Below are positions 31,610 through 42,052 of a DNA stretch of 64,000 bases, piece after piece; position 1 is the first letter of the stretch; each line of letters opens with the position of its first letter. This DNA comes from Erinaceus europaeus (taxonomy: Eukaryota; Chordata; Mammalia; Eulipotyphla; Erinaceidae): positions 34,871,006 through 34,935,005 of the forward strand of contig NC_080176.1 in assembly GCF_950295315.1 (NCBI RefSeq). The letters are read 5' to 3'. The notes below the pieces were generated by a model that searched no databases, was not told where the DNA came from, and saw nothing but the letters and a program-made list of their open reading frames with translations. Position numbers and translations under genes: made by a program.

Positions 31610-31871
31610 AAATTTTATTTTCCCCCTTTTGTTGCCCTTGTTATCGTTGTTGTTGTTGTTATTGCTGTTGTTGGATAGGACAGAGAGAAATGGAGAGAGG
31701 AGGGGAAGACAGAGAGGGGGAGAGAAAGATAGACACCTGCTGACCTGCTTCACTGCCTGTGAAGCGACTCCCCTGTAGGTGGGGAGCCGTGGGCTTGAAC
31801 CGGGATCATTACACCGGTCCTTGCACTTCACGCCATGTGTGCTTAACCCCCTGCACTACTACCTGACTCCC
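31610..31871 (-). mobile_element. SINE-A, short form
   Basis: 'ccccttttgttgcccttgttatcg' middle, GAGAG region, 'gcgactcccctgtaggtggggagccg' and head ending 'actacctgactccc'. Confidence 0.93.
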
Positions 31872-31874
31872 TTT

Positions 31875-32016
31875 ATTTCATTTTTATAGCAATAAAGAAG
31901 CAGAGAGTGAAAGAGACTATAGCACTGAAGGTACCTTCAACATAGTGGAGGCTGGGCTTGAACCTGGGTCACAGGGCAAAGCAATATATTATCCAAGTGA
32001 ACTATTCCGCCGGCCT
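31875..32016 (-). mobile_element. G-type tRNA-like SINE
   Basis: 'ggaggctgggcttgaacctgggtcacagggcaaagc' and head 'ttatccaagtgaactattccgccgg', the reverse of the G-type head. Confidence 0.7.
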
Positions 32017-32035
32017 GCACTGTATTTATTTACTT

Positions 32036-32140
32036 GTTAAATGTGGAATGTGTCATGAATTTGCATATTACCCTAGCACAAGAACCATGCTAATCTTCAT
32101 ATTGTTCCAGCTTGACTATATGCTGCCAAAGGAAATACTC
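32036..32140 (-). pseudogene. U6 snRNA pseudogene
   Basis: Reverse complement matches U6 over its whole length. A GGCAGCATATA-like 5' region, GAAGATTAGCATGG, ATGCAAATTCATGACACATTCCA and an 'acattt' end appear in order, with many substitutions. U6 is the catalytic spliceosomal snRNA; mutations across the start and central region make this a dead copy. It was probably retrocopied by L1 machinery. Confidence 0.9.
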
Positions 32141-32224
32141 ACTTTGCTGTTTTAAAAAGAAACCATCCCAATGCATTTTGTTTACCTCCTTAAGCAAAGT
32201 GTTTTTTTTTTCATTTTTTCATAC

Positions 32225-32425
32225 TTTCTTTTTAAAAATTTTTTCTTTATTGGGGGATTAATGTTTTACATTTGACAATAAATACAATAGTTTGTGCATG
32301 TGTAACATTTCTCAGTTTTCCACATTATAATACAACCCCCACTGGGTCCTCTGTCATCCTTTTTGGACCTATACTCTCCCCCTACCCACCCCAGAGTCTT
32401 TCACTTTGGTGTAGTACAACAAAAA
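32225..32425 (-). mobile_element. L1 3' end (simple 3' UTR), old copy
   Basis: 'ctttattgggggattaatgttttacatttgac' to 'cagagtctttcactttggtgtagtac'. Same UTR as at 51157-51405 and 58785-59050, more diverged; truncated before ORF2. Confidence 0.85.
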
Positions 32426-32551
32426 TATTTGTTTAAGGACAATATTGAACTCCTTTAGGTTGGCTTCCTAAGAGGGTGTTGGGTCTGGAGTCTTCGTGGA
32501 CAGACCTAGAAAAGAAAGCAATTTCAGAGAGCAGTCATATGTCAGCAAATT

Positions 32552-32698
32552 GCTTTTATTTTATTTATTTATTTACTTGTTTTTACCAGAGCACTGATCA
32601 GCTCAGGTTTATGGTGGTGCAGGTGACTGAACCTGAGATTTCAAAGCCTCAGGCATGATAGTCTGTTTCCATAACCATTATGCTATCTACCCCTGCCC
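32552..32698 (-). mobile_element. SINE-C
   Basis: TTTA tail, 'accagagcactgatcagctcaggtttatggtggtgcagg', head 'cataaccattatgctatctaccc'. Confidence 0.93.
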
Positions 32699-32708
32699 AA
32701 AATACTAG

Positions 32709-32839
32709 CTTTTTTTTTTTTTTTTTTTTTACCAGAGTACTGCTCAGTTCTGGTTTATGGTGGTGTGGGGGATTGAATCTGGGACTTTGGAGCCTCAGGC
32801 ATGAAAGTCTCTTTGCATAACATTATGCTATCTGCCCTC
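32709..32839 (-). mobile_element. SINE-C with 22-T tail
   Basis: Poly(T) directly precedes 'accagagtactgctcagttctggtttatggtggtgtgggg'. Complete to 'tatgctatctgccc'. Confidence 0.94.
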
Positions 32840-32975
32840 TAGCAAATAGCTTTTTAAAAGTGAGTTCAATCACTCTACAGTTCTGTGTAATAGAAATGCC
32901 ATTTTTTTGAAAACAAAATAATGGAGCTGCTAGTTAAAATGTCCAGGGAGATTTACACTACTAAAAACAATCTGA

Positions 32976-33153
32976 GGGGTTGGATGGTGGCACACCTGGT
33001 TGAGTGAACATGTTACAAGGTGCAAGTCCCTGGTCCCCACCTGTAGGGTGAAAGCAGAGCTTCAAGTGTCTCTCTTTCTCTCTCCCTCTCTATCTCCCCT
33101 CTCTTAATTTCTGGCTGTCTCTATCCAATAAATAAATAAAGATTTAAAAAAAA
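32976..33153 (+). mobile_element. SINE-B with internal deletion
   Basis: 'ggttggatggtggcacacctggttgagtg', then B-box and core shortened ('gtgcaagtccctggtccccacctgtaggg'). Tail 'ccaataaataaataaag' plus A-run. Confidence 0.9.
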
Positions 33154-33159
33154 ATCTGA

Positions 33160-33330
33160 CTTGTAGCTCAGGAGGTCATGTCATGGGTAGAGAGCCCTAG
33201 GCTTGTAAGCACAAGGTTTCAAGTTTGATCCTTGGTATCACATATGCCAGAGTGATACTCTGGTTCTTGATCCTTCTCCCTTTTTCTCTCTCTCTTTCTG
33301 CTCTCATAAATAACTCTAAAATAAACTGAC
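33160..33330 (+). mobile_element. E-type tRNA-like SINE
   Basis: 'cttgtagctcaggaggtcatgtc', 'catatgccagagtgatactctggttc', CT-rich stretch, 'cataaataactctaaaataaac' tail. Confidence 0.7.
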
Positions 33331-33340
33331 AATTAATAAG

Positions 33341-33455
33341 GGAGTTGGGCTGGGGAGATGAGCAAAGCAGTTTATACAATTGTCTATCATGCCTGAGGCT
33401 TGGAGATTGCAGGTTCAATTCCCTGCACCACCATAAACCAGAATATATATATAAT
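33341..33455 (+). mobile_element. SINE-C, diverged
   Basis: 'gctggggagatgagcaaagcag', 'atgcctgaggcttggagattgcaggttcaattccctgcaccacc', ending in an AT repeat. Confidence 0.8.
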
Positions 33456-33464
33456 TTATTTAAT

Positions 33465-33655
33465 TTCTAAAATGGCCAGAAGTGCCCTCTCAGGAAACCT
33501 TTCCATTTAGACACAGAGACAGAGAGAGGCAGGTACCACACACCAGACTTACCCCCAGCACCATTGCTATTCCCTTGCAGTACTAGGGTCTGAACCTGGA
33601 TCACATACTTGGCAGGAAATTTGTGAGCTATCTCTCTGCCCTGCAGGCAGAATAT
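33465..33655 (-). mobile_element. Diverged tRNA-like SINE
   Basis: 'gacacagagacagagagaggc', 'agtactagggtctgaacctggatcacatacttgg' and head 'gtgagctatctctctgccc'. Family uncertain. Confidence 0.55.
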
Positions 33656-33684
33656 TGTGCCAAAATTTCACCTAACCCCAGGTT

Positions 33685-33805
33685 AAAAAATAAATCTCTT
33701 GACATGGGCAACACTCTGGATTTCTAAGCATAAGCTTGATCCCTAGCATATGCCAGAGTGTTTCTCTGTTGTCCCTCTCTCCCCCTAAAGTAAATATTTA
33801 AAAAA
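33685..33805 (+). mobile_element. E-type tRNA-like SINE fragment
   Basis: 'agcttgatccctagcatatgccagagtgtttctctg' followed by CT-rich and A-rich ends. Confidence 0.55.
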
Positions 33806-33951
33806 GATTATTTATTTTGCTTTAGAGAGAGAGAGAGACCAGAGCATTCTTCAACTCTGGTTTATGGTGGTGCAGGGGATTGAACCTGGCATTTTTGAGC
33901 CTCAGGTATGAATGTCTTTTTACATAAGCATTATGCTATTTCCCCTGCCCA
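33806..33951 (-). mobile_element. SINE-C
   Basis: 'agattatttattttgctttagagagagag', 'accagagcattcttcaactctggtttatggtggtgcagggg', head 'cattatgctatttcccctgccc'. Confidence 0.9.
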
Positions 33952-35125
33952 AGTAAAACACATCTTTAAAAGGAAAAGTCTGCAAAAAATTTCCCCTGAC
34001 AAGACAATTAGTACAGAGAAGTGGCAAAGGTAGGATTTGCATGAGGTTGTGACAATCCAGGTTGCATGCAGGTCATGCTCACTCTCTTCAATGGGTGGAG
34101 AGTGAGTGGACAGAATCAAGTTACTTAGCCACACTCCTGTGGAAGTCAGGTTTGTTTGTTTCTCTTTGGTGGGGAGGGAGCAGGGAGAAGATATGTGCTT
34201 GAAGATAACACACAGAGGCAACACAGCCTAAGTAAGAGAGAGATTACAGAGCTCACAGGCTGGGAGGTTCAGGCTTAATAGTTGCTAACAGAGAGGGCAG
34301 GGTGATGTTGTTTGTGAAGTGGAATAATCCTTGATCTCTTGCAGGACTGTGGTGAATAAAGTTACTGGTGCCGGCCATTAGCAAAGCCTTCCTGAGCACC
34401 ACCATAAGCCTTCCTGAGCACACAAAACACAGCGGCTGGTGCTGTGGACTTGAACACCCGTTCCTGCTCTAGGAACAAAGAGTTGTGTAACTGAGCACTC
34501 AGTACCTCATCCTTCAAATACATCATCCCATTTGCCCTGTTTTCCATTTCCTGCTCATGAAAAAGAGAGAGAGAGAGAGTGAGAGTTATTTACCTTCTAG
34601 TTACTACTTCTTTGCTTCTATTTACTACTTCTTTGCTTCTATTTACTGGGGAAACCACTGGGATCTGGCTGAGACCCGCCCTTCAGCTGGAACCGCTCTG
34701 TTCCAAGGTGACCTAAGGTCTGCTTGGGGCAAAAATATAGCAGATGCTCCTCAGTTCCTCTTGATAGGCTGACTTCCCTATCACTTTCATATGTAATTTA
34801 CAGGTCTCCATTTCCTGACATTCCCCCATCTCTCCAGCTACTGCTTCTTCACAGGTTTCTTGTCTTTGAAAGCCCTGTACATGTTTGTGTTTTGCTTGCT
34901 TGTTTCTCTCCTACCCTTCTCTGGCCTTTTATAGTTCCTTAATAGTTTCCAGACCTGCTGAGTTCTCCTCAACCAACAGTAATCATCAGATCTAAGGGTA
35001 AGTAGTCATCAGATTCTCTCCTCCACCAAAGCCACCCTTTACTCCTTGGTTGAAGACCATTGTCTCTGCTCAGCACAGCTATAGGCAGTCTGGTTCTTTA
35101 CTGCTTTTCAGATCACATGTTGCTT
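33952..35125. other. Unique DNA with a small tandem repeat
   Basis: Between 34597 and 34646 a 21-bp unit beginning TTACTACTTCTTTGCTTCTA is repeated about 2.3 times. A second short direct repeat ('aagccttcctgagcac') lies at 34384-34423. Otherwise unrecognised. Confidence 0.5.
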
Positions 35126-35129
35126 CTAG

Positions 35130-35395
35130 TTTGGGCTGAGGAGATAGTGTAGTGGTTATGCAAAATACCGTTAATGTGGCAGAGGGTAGATAGAATAATG
35201 GTTATACAAAGAGACTCTCATGCCTGAGGCTCCAAAGTCCCAGGTTCAAGCCCCTGTACCCCATAAGCTAGAGCTGAACAGTGAGTGCCCTGGTTAAAAA
35301 AAAAAAAAGTCACTAATGCCTGAGGCACCAAAGGTTCCAGGTACCCCAGGACCAACATATATCAGAGCTAAGCAGTGCTCCAGAAAACAAACCAC
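35130..35395 (+). mobile_element. SINE-C split by a younger SINE-C
   Basis: 'gctgaggagatagtgtagtggttatgcaaaatacc' (35130-35172) continues at 35312 with 'taatgcctgaggcaccaaaggttccagg' through 'agagctaagcagtgctcc'. The two halves make one diverged copy. Confidence 0.8.
35180..35308 (+). mobile_element. SINE-C nested in a SINE-C
   Basis: A cleaner copy ('gggtagatagaataatggttatacaaagag' to 'gccctggttaaaaaaaaaaaa') sits inside the older one. CGTTAATG/CACTAATG beside the two junctions may be a decayed TSD. Confidence 0.85.
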
Positions 35396-35444
35396 ACACA
35401 AACACATGCCTCTTGCTAAATTTGAAGTGTATAAGAGAGAGAGA

Positions 35445-36115
35445 AAAAATGTTTTCTCTCCCTTCCCTCCTCTTCTGAATAAGAGGGAAAAAATGTGTCC
35501 AAGGAGAAAAATGTTCTCAAGGTCCAATAATCACCAAAGTGTCCCTAGCTTTGTGGGTTCTACCCCCATCCTACCCCCAACTCCTAAGCAAAACTAATAA
35601 AAGAATTCACTCCTCAGGAATTCCCAGGATGCTCCTGCTCTATTATTAACTTTTGCTGTGCATTAGAATTATCAAACATTGCAGAAATACTAAGGCACTC
35701 AACTTTCTCCACGTTATTCGACATGGTAGAGTGTGCACTGCCTACTGAGATATTTGTCAGCCTTCTCTACATTGGCTAAATACGAATTTTTGGGTGGGCT
35801 TTGGCACAAAGAACTTCCAATAGCTCCTGGGTCATTCTAACCTGAAGTCAGATTCTAATGTGGTAAAGAACAATCTTTGCCATCCTTCCAAATGAAAGGT
35901 TCTCTCTGTCCAACCCAGGTACCTGCCTAAATGATGTTCCTTCCTAACTCTTTCCAAAGTCAGCCAGATTCAAATGACCCTCTCATGTGACCCTGAAGGT
36001 CATCTATTTGGGCCAATCTTATGATGGCTTACTATGGTTATTTGTAGTGAATGTTCCCCCAGACTATTGACATCTGGAAATTCTTAGTTGCATAAATTAT
36101 AATTTCCAGAGGATT
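35445..36115. other. Unique or unrecognised DNA
   Basis: No supported feature. Confidence 0.4.
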
Positions 36116-36120
36116 GTGGG

Positions 36121-36490
36121 CATTTATTTTATTTGTTATATTTTTTAACCAGAGAACAGCTCCGCTCTGGTGGTGATGAGAATTTTTTTTTTAATTAATT
36201 AATTTTTTTTTATTTAAGAAAGGATTAATTAACAAAACCATAGGGTAGGAGGGGTACACACAATTCCCACCGACCAATCTCCATATCCCACCCCCTCCCC
36301 CGATAGCTTTCCCATTCTCTATCCCTCTGGGAGCATGGACCCAGGGTCATTGAGGGTTGCAGAAGGTAGAAGGTCTGGCTTCTGTAATTGCTTCCTCGCT
36401 GAACATGGGGTGATGAGAATTTAAGGTGGGGTCTTTGATGCCACAGGCATGGAAGTCTTTTTGCATAACCTTTATGCTGTCTCCCATCCT
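36121..36490 (-). mobile_element. SINE-C host copy interrupted by an L1 3' end
   Basis: 'ccagagaacagctccgctctggtggtg' (to 36185) continues after 36422 with 'ggtctttgatgccacaggcatggaagtctttttgcataacc'. The L1 fragment between the halves is younger. Confidence 0.85.
36186..36408 (-). mobile_element. 223-bp L1 insertion, 3' UTR only
   Basis: AT-rich tail, then 'aacaaaaccatagggtaggaggggtacac' to 'cttcctcgctgaacatg'. Perfect 14-bp TSD GGTGATGAGAATTT at 36172-36185 and 36409-36422. It shows that this 3' UTR type ends a real L1-mobilised RNA. Confidence 0.93.
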
Positions 36491-36839
36491 AGACTGTGGG
36501 CTTTCAGTAAGCTGAATTCAATGGAAACTTCAATGACTTGGGATTCTCATGGACTATCAGAGAGTTAGATCCCCTTTCTTCATCCATATTGGGTCATGAG
36601 ATCCTTATCTGTTTTGCTCTGATAATTCACCCTCAGGACATGAGCCATATTGTTGTGGTAAGTTCAGTTTGGCTCAGGTATTAATTACAACTTTGTTTTG
36701 AGGCCTCAAATATGCTTGAAATGGTTCAGGTTAGCTTACAAGGAGATTGAAGCAGTGAACATGCACACTGTTTTTCAGATAGGTTGATCAGTTGGTAAAC
36801 CTCACAGATTTGTCCAAAAAAGAAAAAATGCAAGGGCAG

Positions 36840-37060
36840 GGGGCAGGTTGTGGTGCACCTGGTTGAGTGCACATGTTATAATGTGTAAGGACCCGAGTTT
36901 GAGTCACTGGCCCCCACCTACAGGGGGAAAGCTTTGCGAGTGGTGAAGCAGGGCTGCAGGTATCTCTCTGTCTCTCTCCCTATCACTCCCTTCCCTCTTG
37001 ATTTCTGGCTTTCTCTATCCAAGAAATAAAAAAAAAAAAAAGAAAGAAAGAAAAAGAAAA
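36840..37060 (+). mobile_element. SINE-B
   Basis: 'gggcaggttgtggtgcacctggttgagtgcac', 'cacctacagggggaaagctttgcgagtggtg', tail 'ccaagaaat' plus a long A/GAAA run. Confidence 0.92.
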
Positions 37061-37186
37061 GCCGCTGGTGAGGTAAATCCGCATTAAAGCATAATATTAG
37101 AACACTCAAGTCTTGGTGTCTATCCTCAGCACTGCCATGCACCAGAGAAGAGAAATGTTCTGATCTCTCTCTTATTAGGAAGTTAA

Positions 37187-37405
37187 GGCTGACAAAATAT
37201 CATCAATATCATCAATAGCACACCTGCCTTTCATGTATAGATTCATGTGTAGAATCATGTGTAGATTCTGGTTCAGGCTAGGCCCTGACAGTATTAGAGA
37301 AAGTGTCACTGCAGTGATGTCTTTCTCTTTATCTCTATTTCTATCTTTTTATTACTGAGATAGTCAGTGAAGTCCTGATAATGGCAAATAAATAAGTAAA
37401 TAAAC
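37187..37405 (+). mobile_element. Diverged tRNA-like SINE
   Basis: Ends 'tcagtgaagtcctgataatggcaaataaataagtaaataaa', a tail type also seen as a remnant at 11660-11703. The head contains short repeats of TCATGTGTAGAT. Confidence 0.5.
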
Positions 37406-37509
37406 TCAAAGCTTCCTGTCATAGCTCCACAGTTTCTATTGTTCCTCTTTAACTATTCCATCCCAACAGAGTAGTCATTTTGCCAAATACATGCACAATC
37501 TTTATTCCC

Positions 37510-37870
37510 TACTTTTTTTTTTTAAGTATTTGTTTATTGGACAAAAACAGAGGGACAAAAACAGAGGAAAAAATGAAGAGGAAAGGGGGAGATAGAAAAA
37601 GACACTGTGGTCCAGAAGGTCGCATAGTGGATAAGGCATTGGACTCTCAAGCATGAGGTCCTGAGTTCAATCCCTATGAGCACATGTACCAGAGTGATGT
37701 CTGTTTCTTTCTCACTCTTCTATCATTTCTTATGAATAAGTAAATAAAATATTAAAGAAATAAAGACACCTTTACTACTGCTTCATTCTCCTGAAGCTCC
37801 TGCCTCTTGAACCCAGATCCTTGTATATGGTAGCACATCTTCTGGACTGGGTACCCCTGCACCCATCCCA
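37510..37870 (-). mobile_element. SINE-B split by a SINE-D
   Basis: 'aagtatttgtttattggacaaaaacagagg' to 37605, resuming at 37762 with 'aaagacacctttactactgcttcattctcc' and on to the head 'actgggtacccctgcaccc'. Confidence 0.85.
37606..37761 (+). mobile_element. SINE-D nested in a SINE-B
   Basis: 'tgtggtccagaaggtcgcatagtggataagg' to the 'gaataagtaaataaaatatt' tail. TSD AAAGACAC at 37598-37605 and 37762-37769. Confidence 0.92.
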
Positions 37871-38295
37871 CAGTTCACACTCTTGCCTTATCATCTCCCA
37901 CATGTTGGAATGGATTTTGAGAAAGCCTTACCTTCCATCAAGGTCAAATTCTCCTGTCAGCTCCTGAATGTTCTTATCCAGAAATATTTTCTGTGCTTCT
38001 AACATAATTACATTTTCTTATTTAAGCTCTCATTCCTTCTGTAAGTATTTATTTTGTACCGAATATGTGCTGGATTTATTTATCCATGGTCTCATTCTCT
38101 ATTGTAGTTATTTTTGTTTCAAGGGCAGTTGGCTGGATTTTTTTCCTTTCTATTACCTCCAACTGCTTTCTGGTCTAAACTTGTCCAAAGGGTCATGTCC
38201 AATAATGTAGCTTATTGAATTGGGTTTTGTTAACACACTGTTCTTGGTAATGTGAACTGGGCCTGAATTTTCTTCCCATTGTGGTTGAAGGTGTC
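37871..38295. other. Unique or unrecognised DNA
   Basis: No supported feature. Confidence 0.4.
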
Positions 38296-38299
38296 TATT

Positions 38300-38465
38300 T
38301 TAGTATTTGGGGAAATAGCTCAGAGCAGGACTTGCATGCCTGTTGGTTCCTGGTTTGAACCCTTGTGCCACTTGTGCTGGAATGGTGTTCTGCCTTCTCT
38401 CTCTTTCTTGCTCTTTCACATGAAATACTCTATTTCTCCATCTGATATAAAAGAAATAACACACA
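38300..38465 (+). mobile_element. E/G-type tRNA-like SINE
   Basis: 'atttggggaaatagctcagagcagg' head, 'cctggtttgaacccttgtgcc' B-box region, CT-rich stretch, AAAT-like end. Confidence 0.6.
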
Positions 38466-38754
38466 TATATAATTTTTCATGAATAAAAGTGTCTCTTTTG
38501 ACCTGTCAAGGCACTTAAAGGCATGGCCCATTTATAGAAGGCTGGGAAATAGTATTAGGATAAAGGGTTGATCACAGGGTGCTACTTTCCAATTCTTCCC
38601 ATTGTGTTTATAATGGACAAGAAATGCTGCTTCTGGTGGGTGTCACTTGTTCTGCAGTGAAGTCCTGAGTCACTTGGCAAATGAATTATGATAACTTCAC
38701 CACTGTTCTGCATCTCCTCTCCCTCCATGTGACTTGTGGATCAGTACTCAGGAC

Positions 38755-38951
38755 GACGGGATGCATTGGATCGACCTTCTCATGGTGCATGCCGTGAGTA
38801 CCCATTCATTGGGGAAACTGACGATCCTTCCTAGCTGACTGAATCCACATGGATCCCAGTCACTTTCAAAGCCAGAAACAAGCAGCTCCTGACAGCTTTC
38901 AACCTGACGCTGTTGACTGGCTACGGAAGAAGGGCAAATGCTAGAAGAAGA
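38755..38951 (+). mobile_element. Unusual 197-bp SINE-like insertion, not an ERI family
   Basis: Flanked by the 9-bp direct repeat ACTCAGGAC (38746-38754 and 38952-38960). The body starts GACGGGATGCATTGGATCG and matches none of the hedgehog tRNA SINEs here. Its last 53 nt (38900-38952) match the 3' end of the non-L1 LINE at 60722-60774 with 2 differences, ending CTAGAAGAAGAA rather than in poly(A). It is read as a SINE or internally deleted derivative mobilised by that LINE. No tRNA-type A/B boxes are clear, so the origin of the 5' part is unknown. Confidence 0.75.
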
Positions 38952-38960
38952 ACTCAGGAC

Positions 38961-39247
38961 AATGTGTGCTCACAAACATTGTGATCCAAAGTGTTGGGCT
39001 GCCTCAGCCATGAGCATGTGCATGCATGGAGTTTAAGTACAGACTTTCAGAAGTCTATTTCTGGGAAGGCCCAAATTCACATTAACAATCTTACCAAACT
39101 TTTCCTTTAGATTTCCTGTGTGTCATTCACTGAACTTTTTGCTAGCCACCAATGACTTCTCTAGCAAGGTGTTTAGTTTTCCCAGGGGCCAAGTGAGACT
39201 AACTGTTTAGTTTCTTGATAATTAGATTAAGATTTTTCTCACTCTCT
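38961..39247. other. Unique or unrecognised DNA
   Basis: Continuation of the locus into which the 197-bp element inserted; no feature is recognised. Confidence 0.4.
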
Positions 39248-39370
39248 TTTAGAAATATATTTATTTAATGAGAGAGCCAGAGCGCCACTCTGGCACATGT
39301 GGTGTTAGAGACTGAACTTAAGACTCTTGTGCTTGTGAGTCCAACACTTTATCCACTGAATCATTTTTTT
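39248..39370 (-). mobile_element. SINE-D/E, diverged
   Basis: 'agaaatatatttatttaatgagagagcc', 'gccactctggcacatgtggtg', head 'ctttatccactgaatca'. Confidence 0.75.
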
Positions 39371-41127
39371 GGCTGTGATTTTTTTTTTTAAATTCTTACA
39401 AAGGACTACCAGCCTTAGATAGAAGGATAGAAATAAATCCCATCCTAATACTAATAAGCAGATGCCTAATTATAATTTTTAAACACAGCAAACACTCAAG
39501 CCACCAAACTGATCACAAAGCAGACCTCAAGCTTATAAGGGTAGGTTTTGTTTTTCTCTTTCCTAACTTTGACGAAGCTTTTAGTTGTATCAGGGATATG
39601 TCAAGGACACCAGGAGAAAATATTGAGGGGTACAGTAAAACTAGGACTTAATCTGGAAGAAATATTGCTGTGTGGAAAGGCCGCCTCTGGGGAGAATGAA
39701 ATGGAAGGGCAGCCTTCAGATGACTGTGGAAAAAGTAATTTAAGTGGGAAATCATTTTTACCAAATAGAGATGAATTAGTGTATTAGTACAAAGGTTTTC
39801 TTTCCTTCCCTCTACAAATGATCAAGGAAAATGGATTTTTTAAATGTAAACATTCTCTTGTAGTATTTACAACTTCTCTAATATAAGGGGACAAAGGTCT
39901 CAGAGTTTAAAACAAAAAGCAGGAACCAGGAGATAACAGTTCTTTTACAGTTTGATTGTAATCTAAATATAACAGGGAAATTACTCTCTACATAAAACAG
40001 CGGTGATGAATAAATATCTGGGTGAGGAGATTATTGAGTTTTCCCCCTTTCTCTTCCCTATAGGTTTTCTTTTTCTTTTCTTCCCCCTGTAGCTTTTCTT
40101 TGTCTTTGAAAAGAGCCTTTAGTGATGAAGATAAATAGTGGCTGAATGAAAAGGCAATGTTGGCTTTGCTGATAGAGGGTTTTGGAGAAACCATTTGTTG
40201 GGGCAGAGAAGCTAATAGGTGAAACGTGAGACCTCAGAGCTCACTCAGCTCAGTCCCTCACTTCATGCACTTTACACATGAGGGTGCTGAGTGCAGACAG
40301 GTGTACAGTCTGAGAAAAGCAGAGTCTCAGCTCATGACATTTCAAGTCTCATCTGTGTCAAAATACATGAGGAATGCACTCATTTTCCACCAGACTGGTA
40401 GTCATGAAAGCCTTCTTAGCAACGGAATCCTCAAAAGTTGCCTTGCTAAAAGATTTGGAAGCTCTGTGGCAGCAGATTTTCTATCCTTGATAAAAAGTTT
40501 GTTGTTCCTAGAAAGTCATTATCTCCCCAGGGAATTTGACTCTCATTCCACTGTTGATTCTGGAGAGGTGTCCTACCTTCAGGTCTTGCTCCCTGCCCCC
40601 TAATTTCACTCAGAGCATTTGGTGAGCATTGTAGGTGGTGGTGCCACAGAGACTCCAGGCCAGAGTTGACAGTACTGTCTTGCCCTGAGGCCAGTGTTGA
40701 AGGTGCTAGTTTGCCAAATGCTCAAGCAGGTCTGTAGGGTCACATGCTCAGTGGGACAGTCTCACACCTCCTGCTTGTGTCTGCTGACAGCTTTTGCCTG
40801 TGCCTAAGGTCTCCATTTGTGTTTCTGAGCTAATGCTGTCTGGTACAGGCCGTGCAACCTATGTTTTCCTTTCAGGGAAAGGGCACCAGCCATCCTCTCA
40901 ATTTCTTCCTGCAGCACTTTAAATTTTTTTTTTTTTATTTCCACAACTGCTTATCTGTCTGCCTGTCTCCACTCCACCCCAGCCCCCATAACAGAGCTCT
41001 GAAATGATAGTGACCCTGTGTCCTTCGTCTCAGCCTCCTCATGCTTAGCGCAGGGTGGGTCATTAATATCAATAGATGCCTATTGTAAAAAGTGATGTTA
41101 AGTGGCCATTCAAGTCTGTGGGGGAAA
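39371..41127. other. Repeat-poor unique DNA
   Basis: About 1.75 kb without recognised elements apart from a T-run near 40924-40940. The frame at 40226-40603 (125 codons) shows no domain or coding character I can support. Confidence 0.45.
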
Positions 41128-41340
41128 GAATAACCCAACCACTGGTACACTAGGCTGAGTGCACAAGCATCCATGCTCAAGGACCCAGGTTCAAGTCCTT
41201 TACCCCCACGTGCAGGGAAGGAAGCTTCACAAATGGTTAAGCAGTGCTGCAAATGTCTCTCTTTCTCTCCATCTTCCCTTCCTTCTCAATTTCTCTGTCT
41301 ATTCAATAAATGAATGAACAAATAAATAAACAATATTAAA
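41128..41340 (+). mobile_element. SINE-B, diverged
   Basis: 'aacccaaccactggtacactaggctgagtgc', 'cccacgtgcagggaaggaagcttcac', AATGAATGAACAAATAAAT tail. Confidence 0.85.
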
Positions 41341-41355
41341 TAAAATGCTATCTTA

Positions 41356-41600
41356 GAGGCCAGGCGGCGGCGCACCTGGTAGAGCGCACACATTACAGTG
41401 TGCAAGGTCTCAAGTTCAAGCCCCTGGTCCTCACTTGCAGGGGGAAAGCTTCACAAGCGGTGAAGCAGGGCTACAAGTGTCTCTGAGCCTCTCTCACTCA
41501 CTATCTCTCACTCCCCTCTCAATTTCTCTCTGTCCCTAGCCAATAAATAAATAAACAAACAAACAAATAAATAAACACATAAAATAAAATAAATAAAAAA
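41356..41600 (+). mobile_element. SINE-B, CpG-rich young copy
   Basis: Head 'gaggccaggcggcggcgcacctggtagagcgc' keeps five CpGs, unusual among B copies here. Long AAAT/AAAC tail. Imperfect TSD AATAAAAT(G/A)CTA(T/C)CTTA on both sides. Confidence 0.93.
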
Positions 41601-41637
41601 AAAATAAAATACTACCTTAAAAAAACCCAGTCATCAG

Positions 41638-41991
41638 GAGTTGGGTGGTAGCCCAACGCATTAAGCACATGTGGTGCAAAGTGCAAGGTCTGGCAGAAGG
41701 ATCCCGGTTGGAGGCCCCGGTTCCCACCTGCAAAGGAGTTGCTTCACAGGCGATGAAGCAGGTTTGCAGGTGTCTTTCTCTTCCCCTCTCTGTCTCCCCT
41801 CCTCTCTCGATTTCTCTCTGTTTTATCCAACGACAGCAGCAACAACAACAGTAATAAAAACCACAATGATAAAAACAATAACAACAACAAAAAAAAAACT
41901 AGCAAGAGCAACAAAATGGGAAAAATGGTCTCAAGGAGCAATGGATTCGTGGTGCAGGCACCTGGCAATAACCCTGGAGGCAAAAAAAAAA
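41638..41991 (+). mobile_element. SINE-A, long form
   Basis: 'ggagttgggtggtagcccaacgcattaagc' through 'atggtctcaaggagcaatggattcg' to 'aataaccctggaggc' and an A-tail. Terminal domain present. Confidence 0.94.
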
Positions 41992-42052
41992 CAACAAAAA
42001 TCAGTCACCAACATGCCTTTCATTTTAGTCATTTATTAAATAAGACGTTGTT

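Noticed and set aside
40226..40603. 125-codon plus-strand frame
   Set aside because: No domain, no splice or promoter context, and composition typical of random mammalian DNA.
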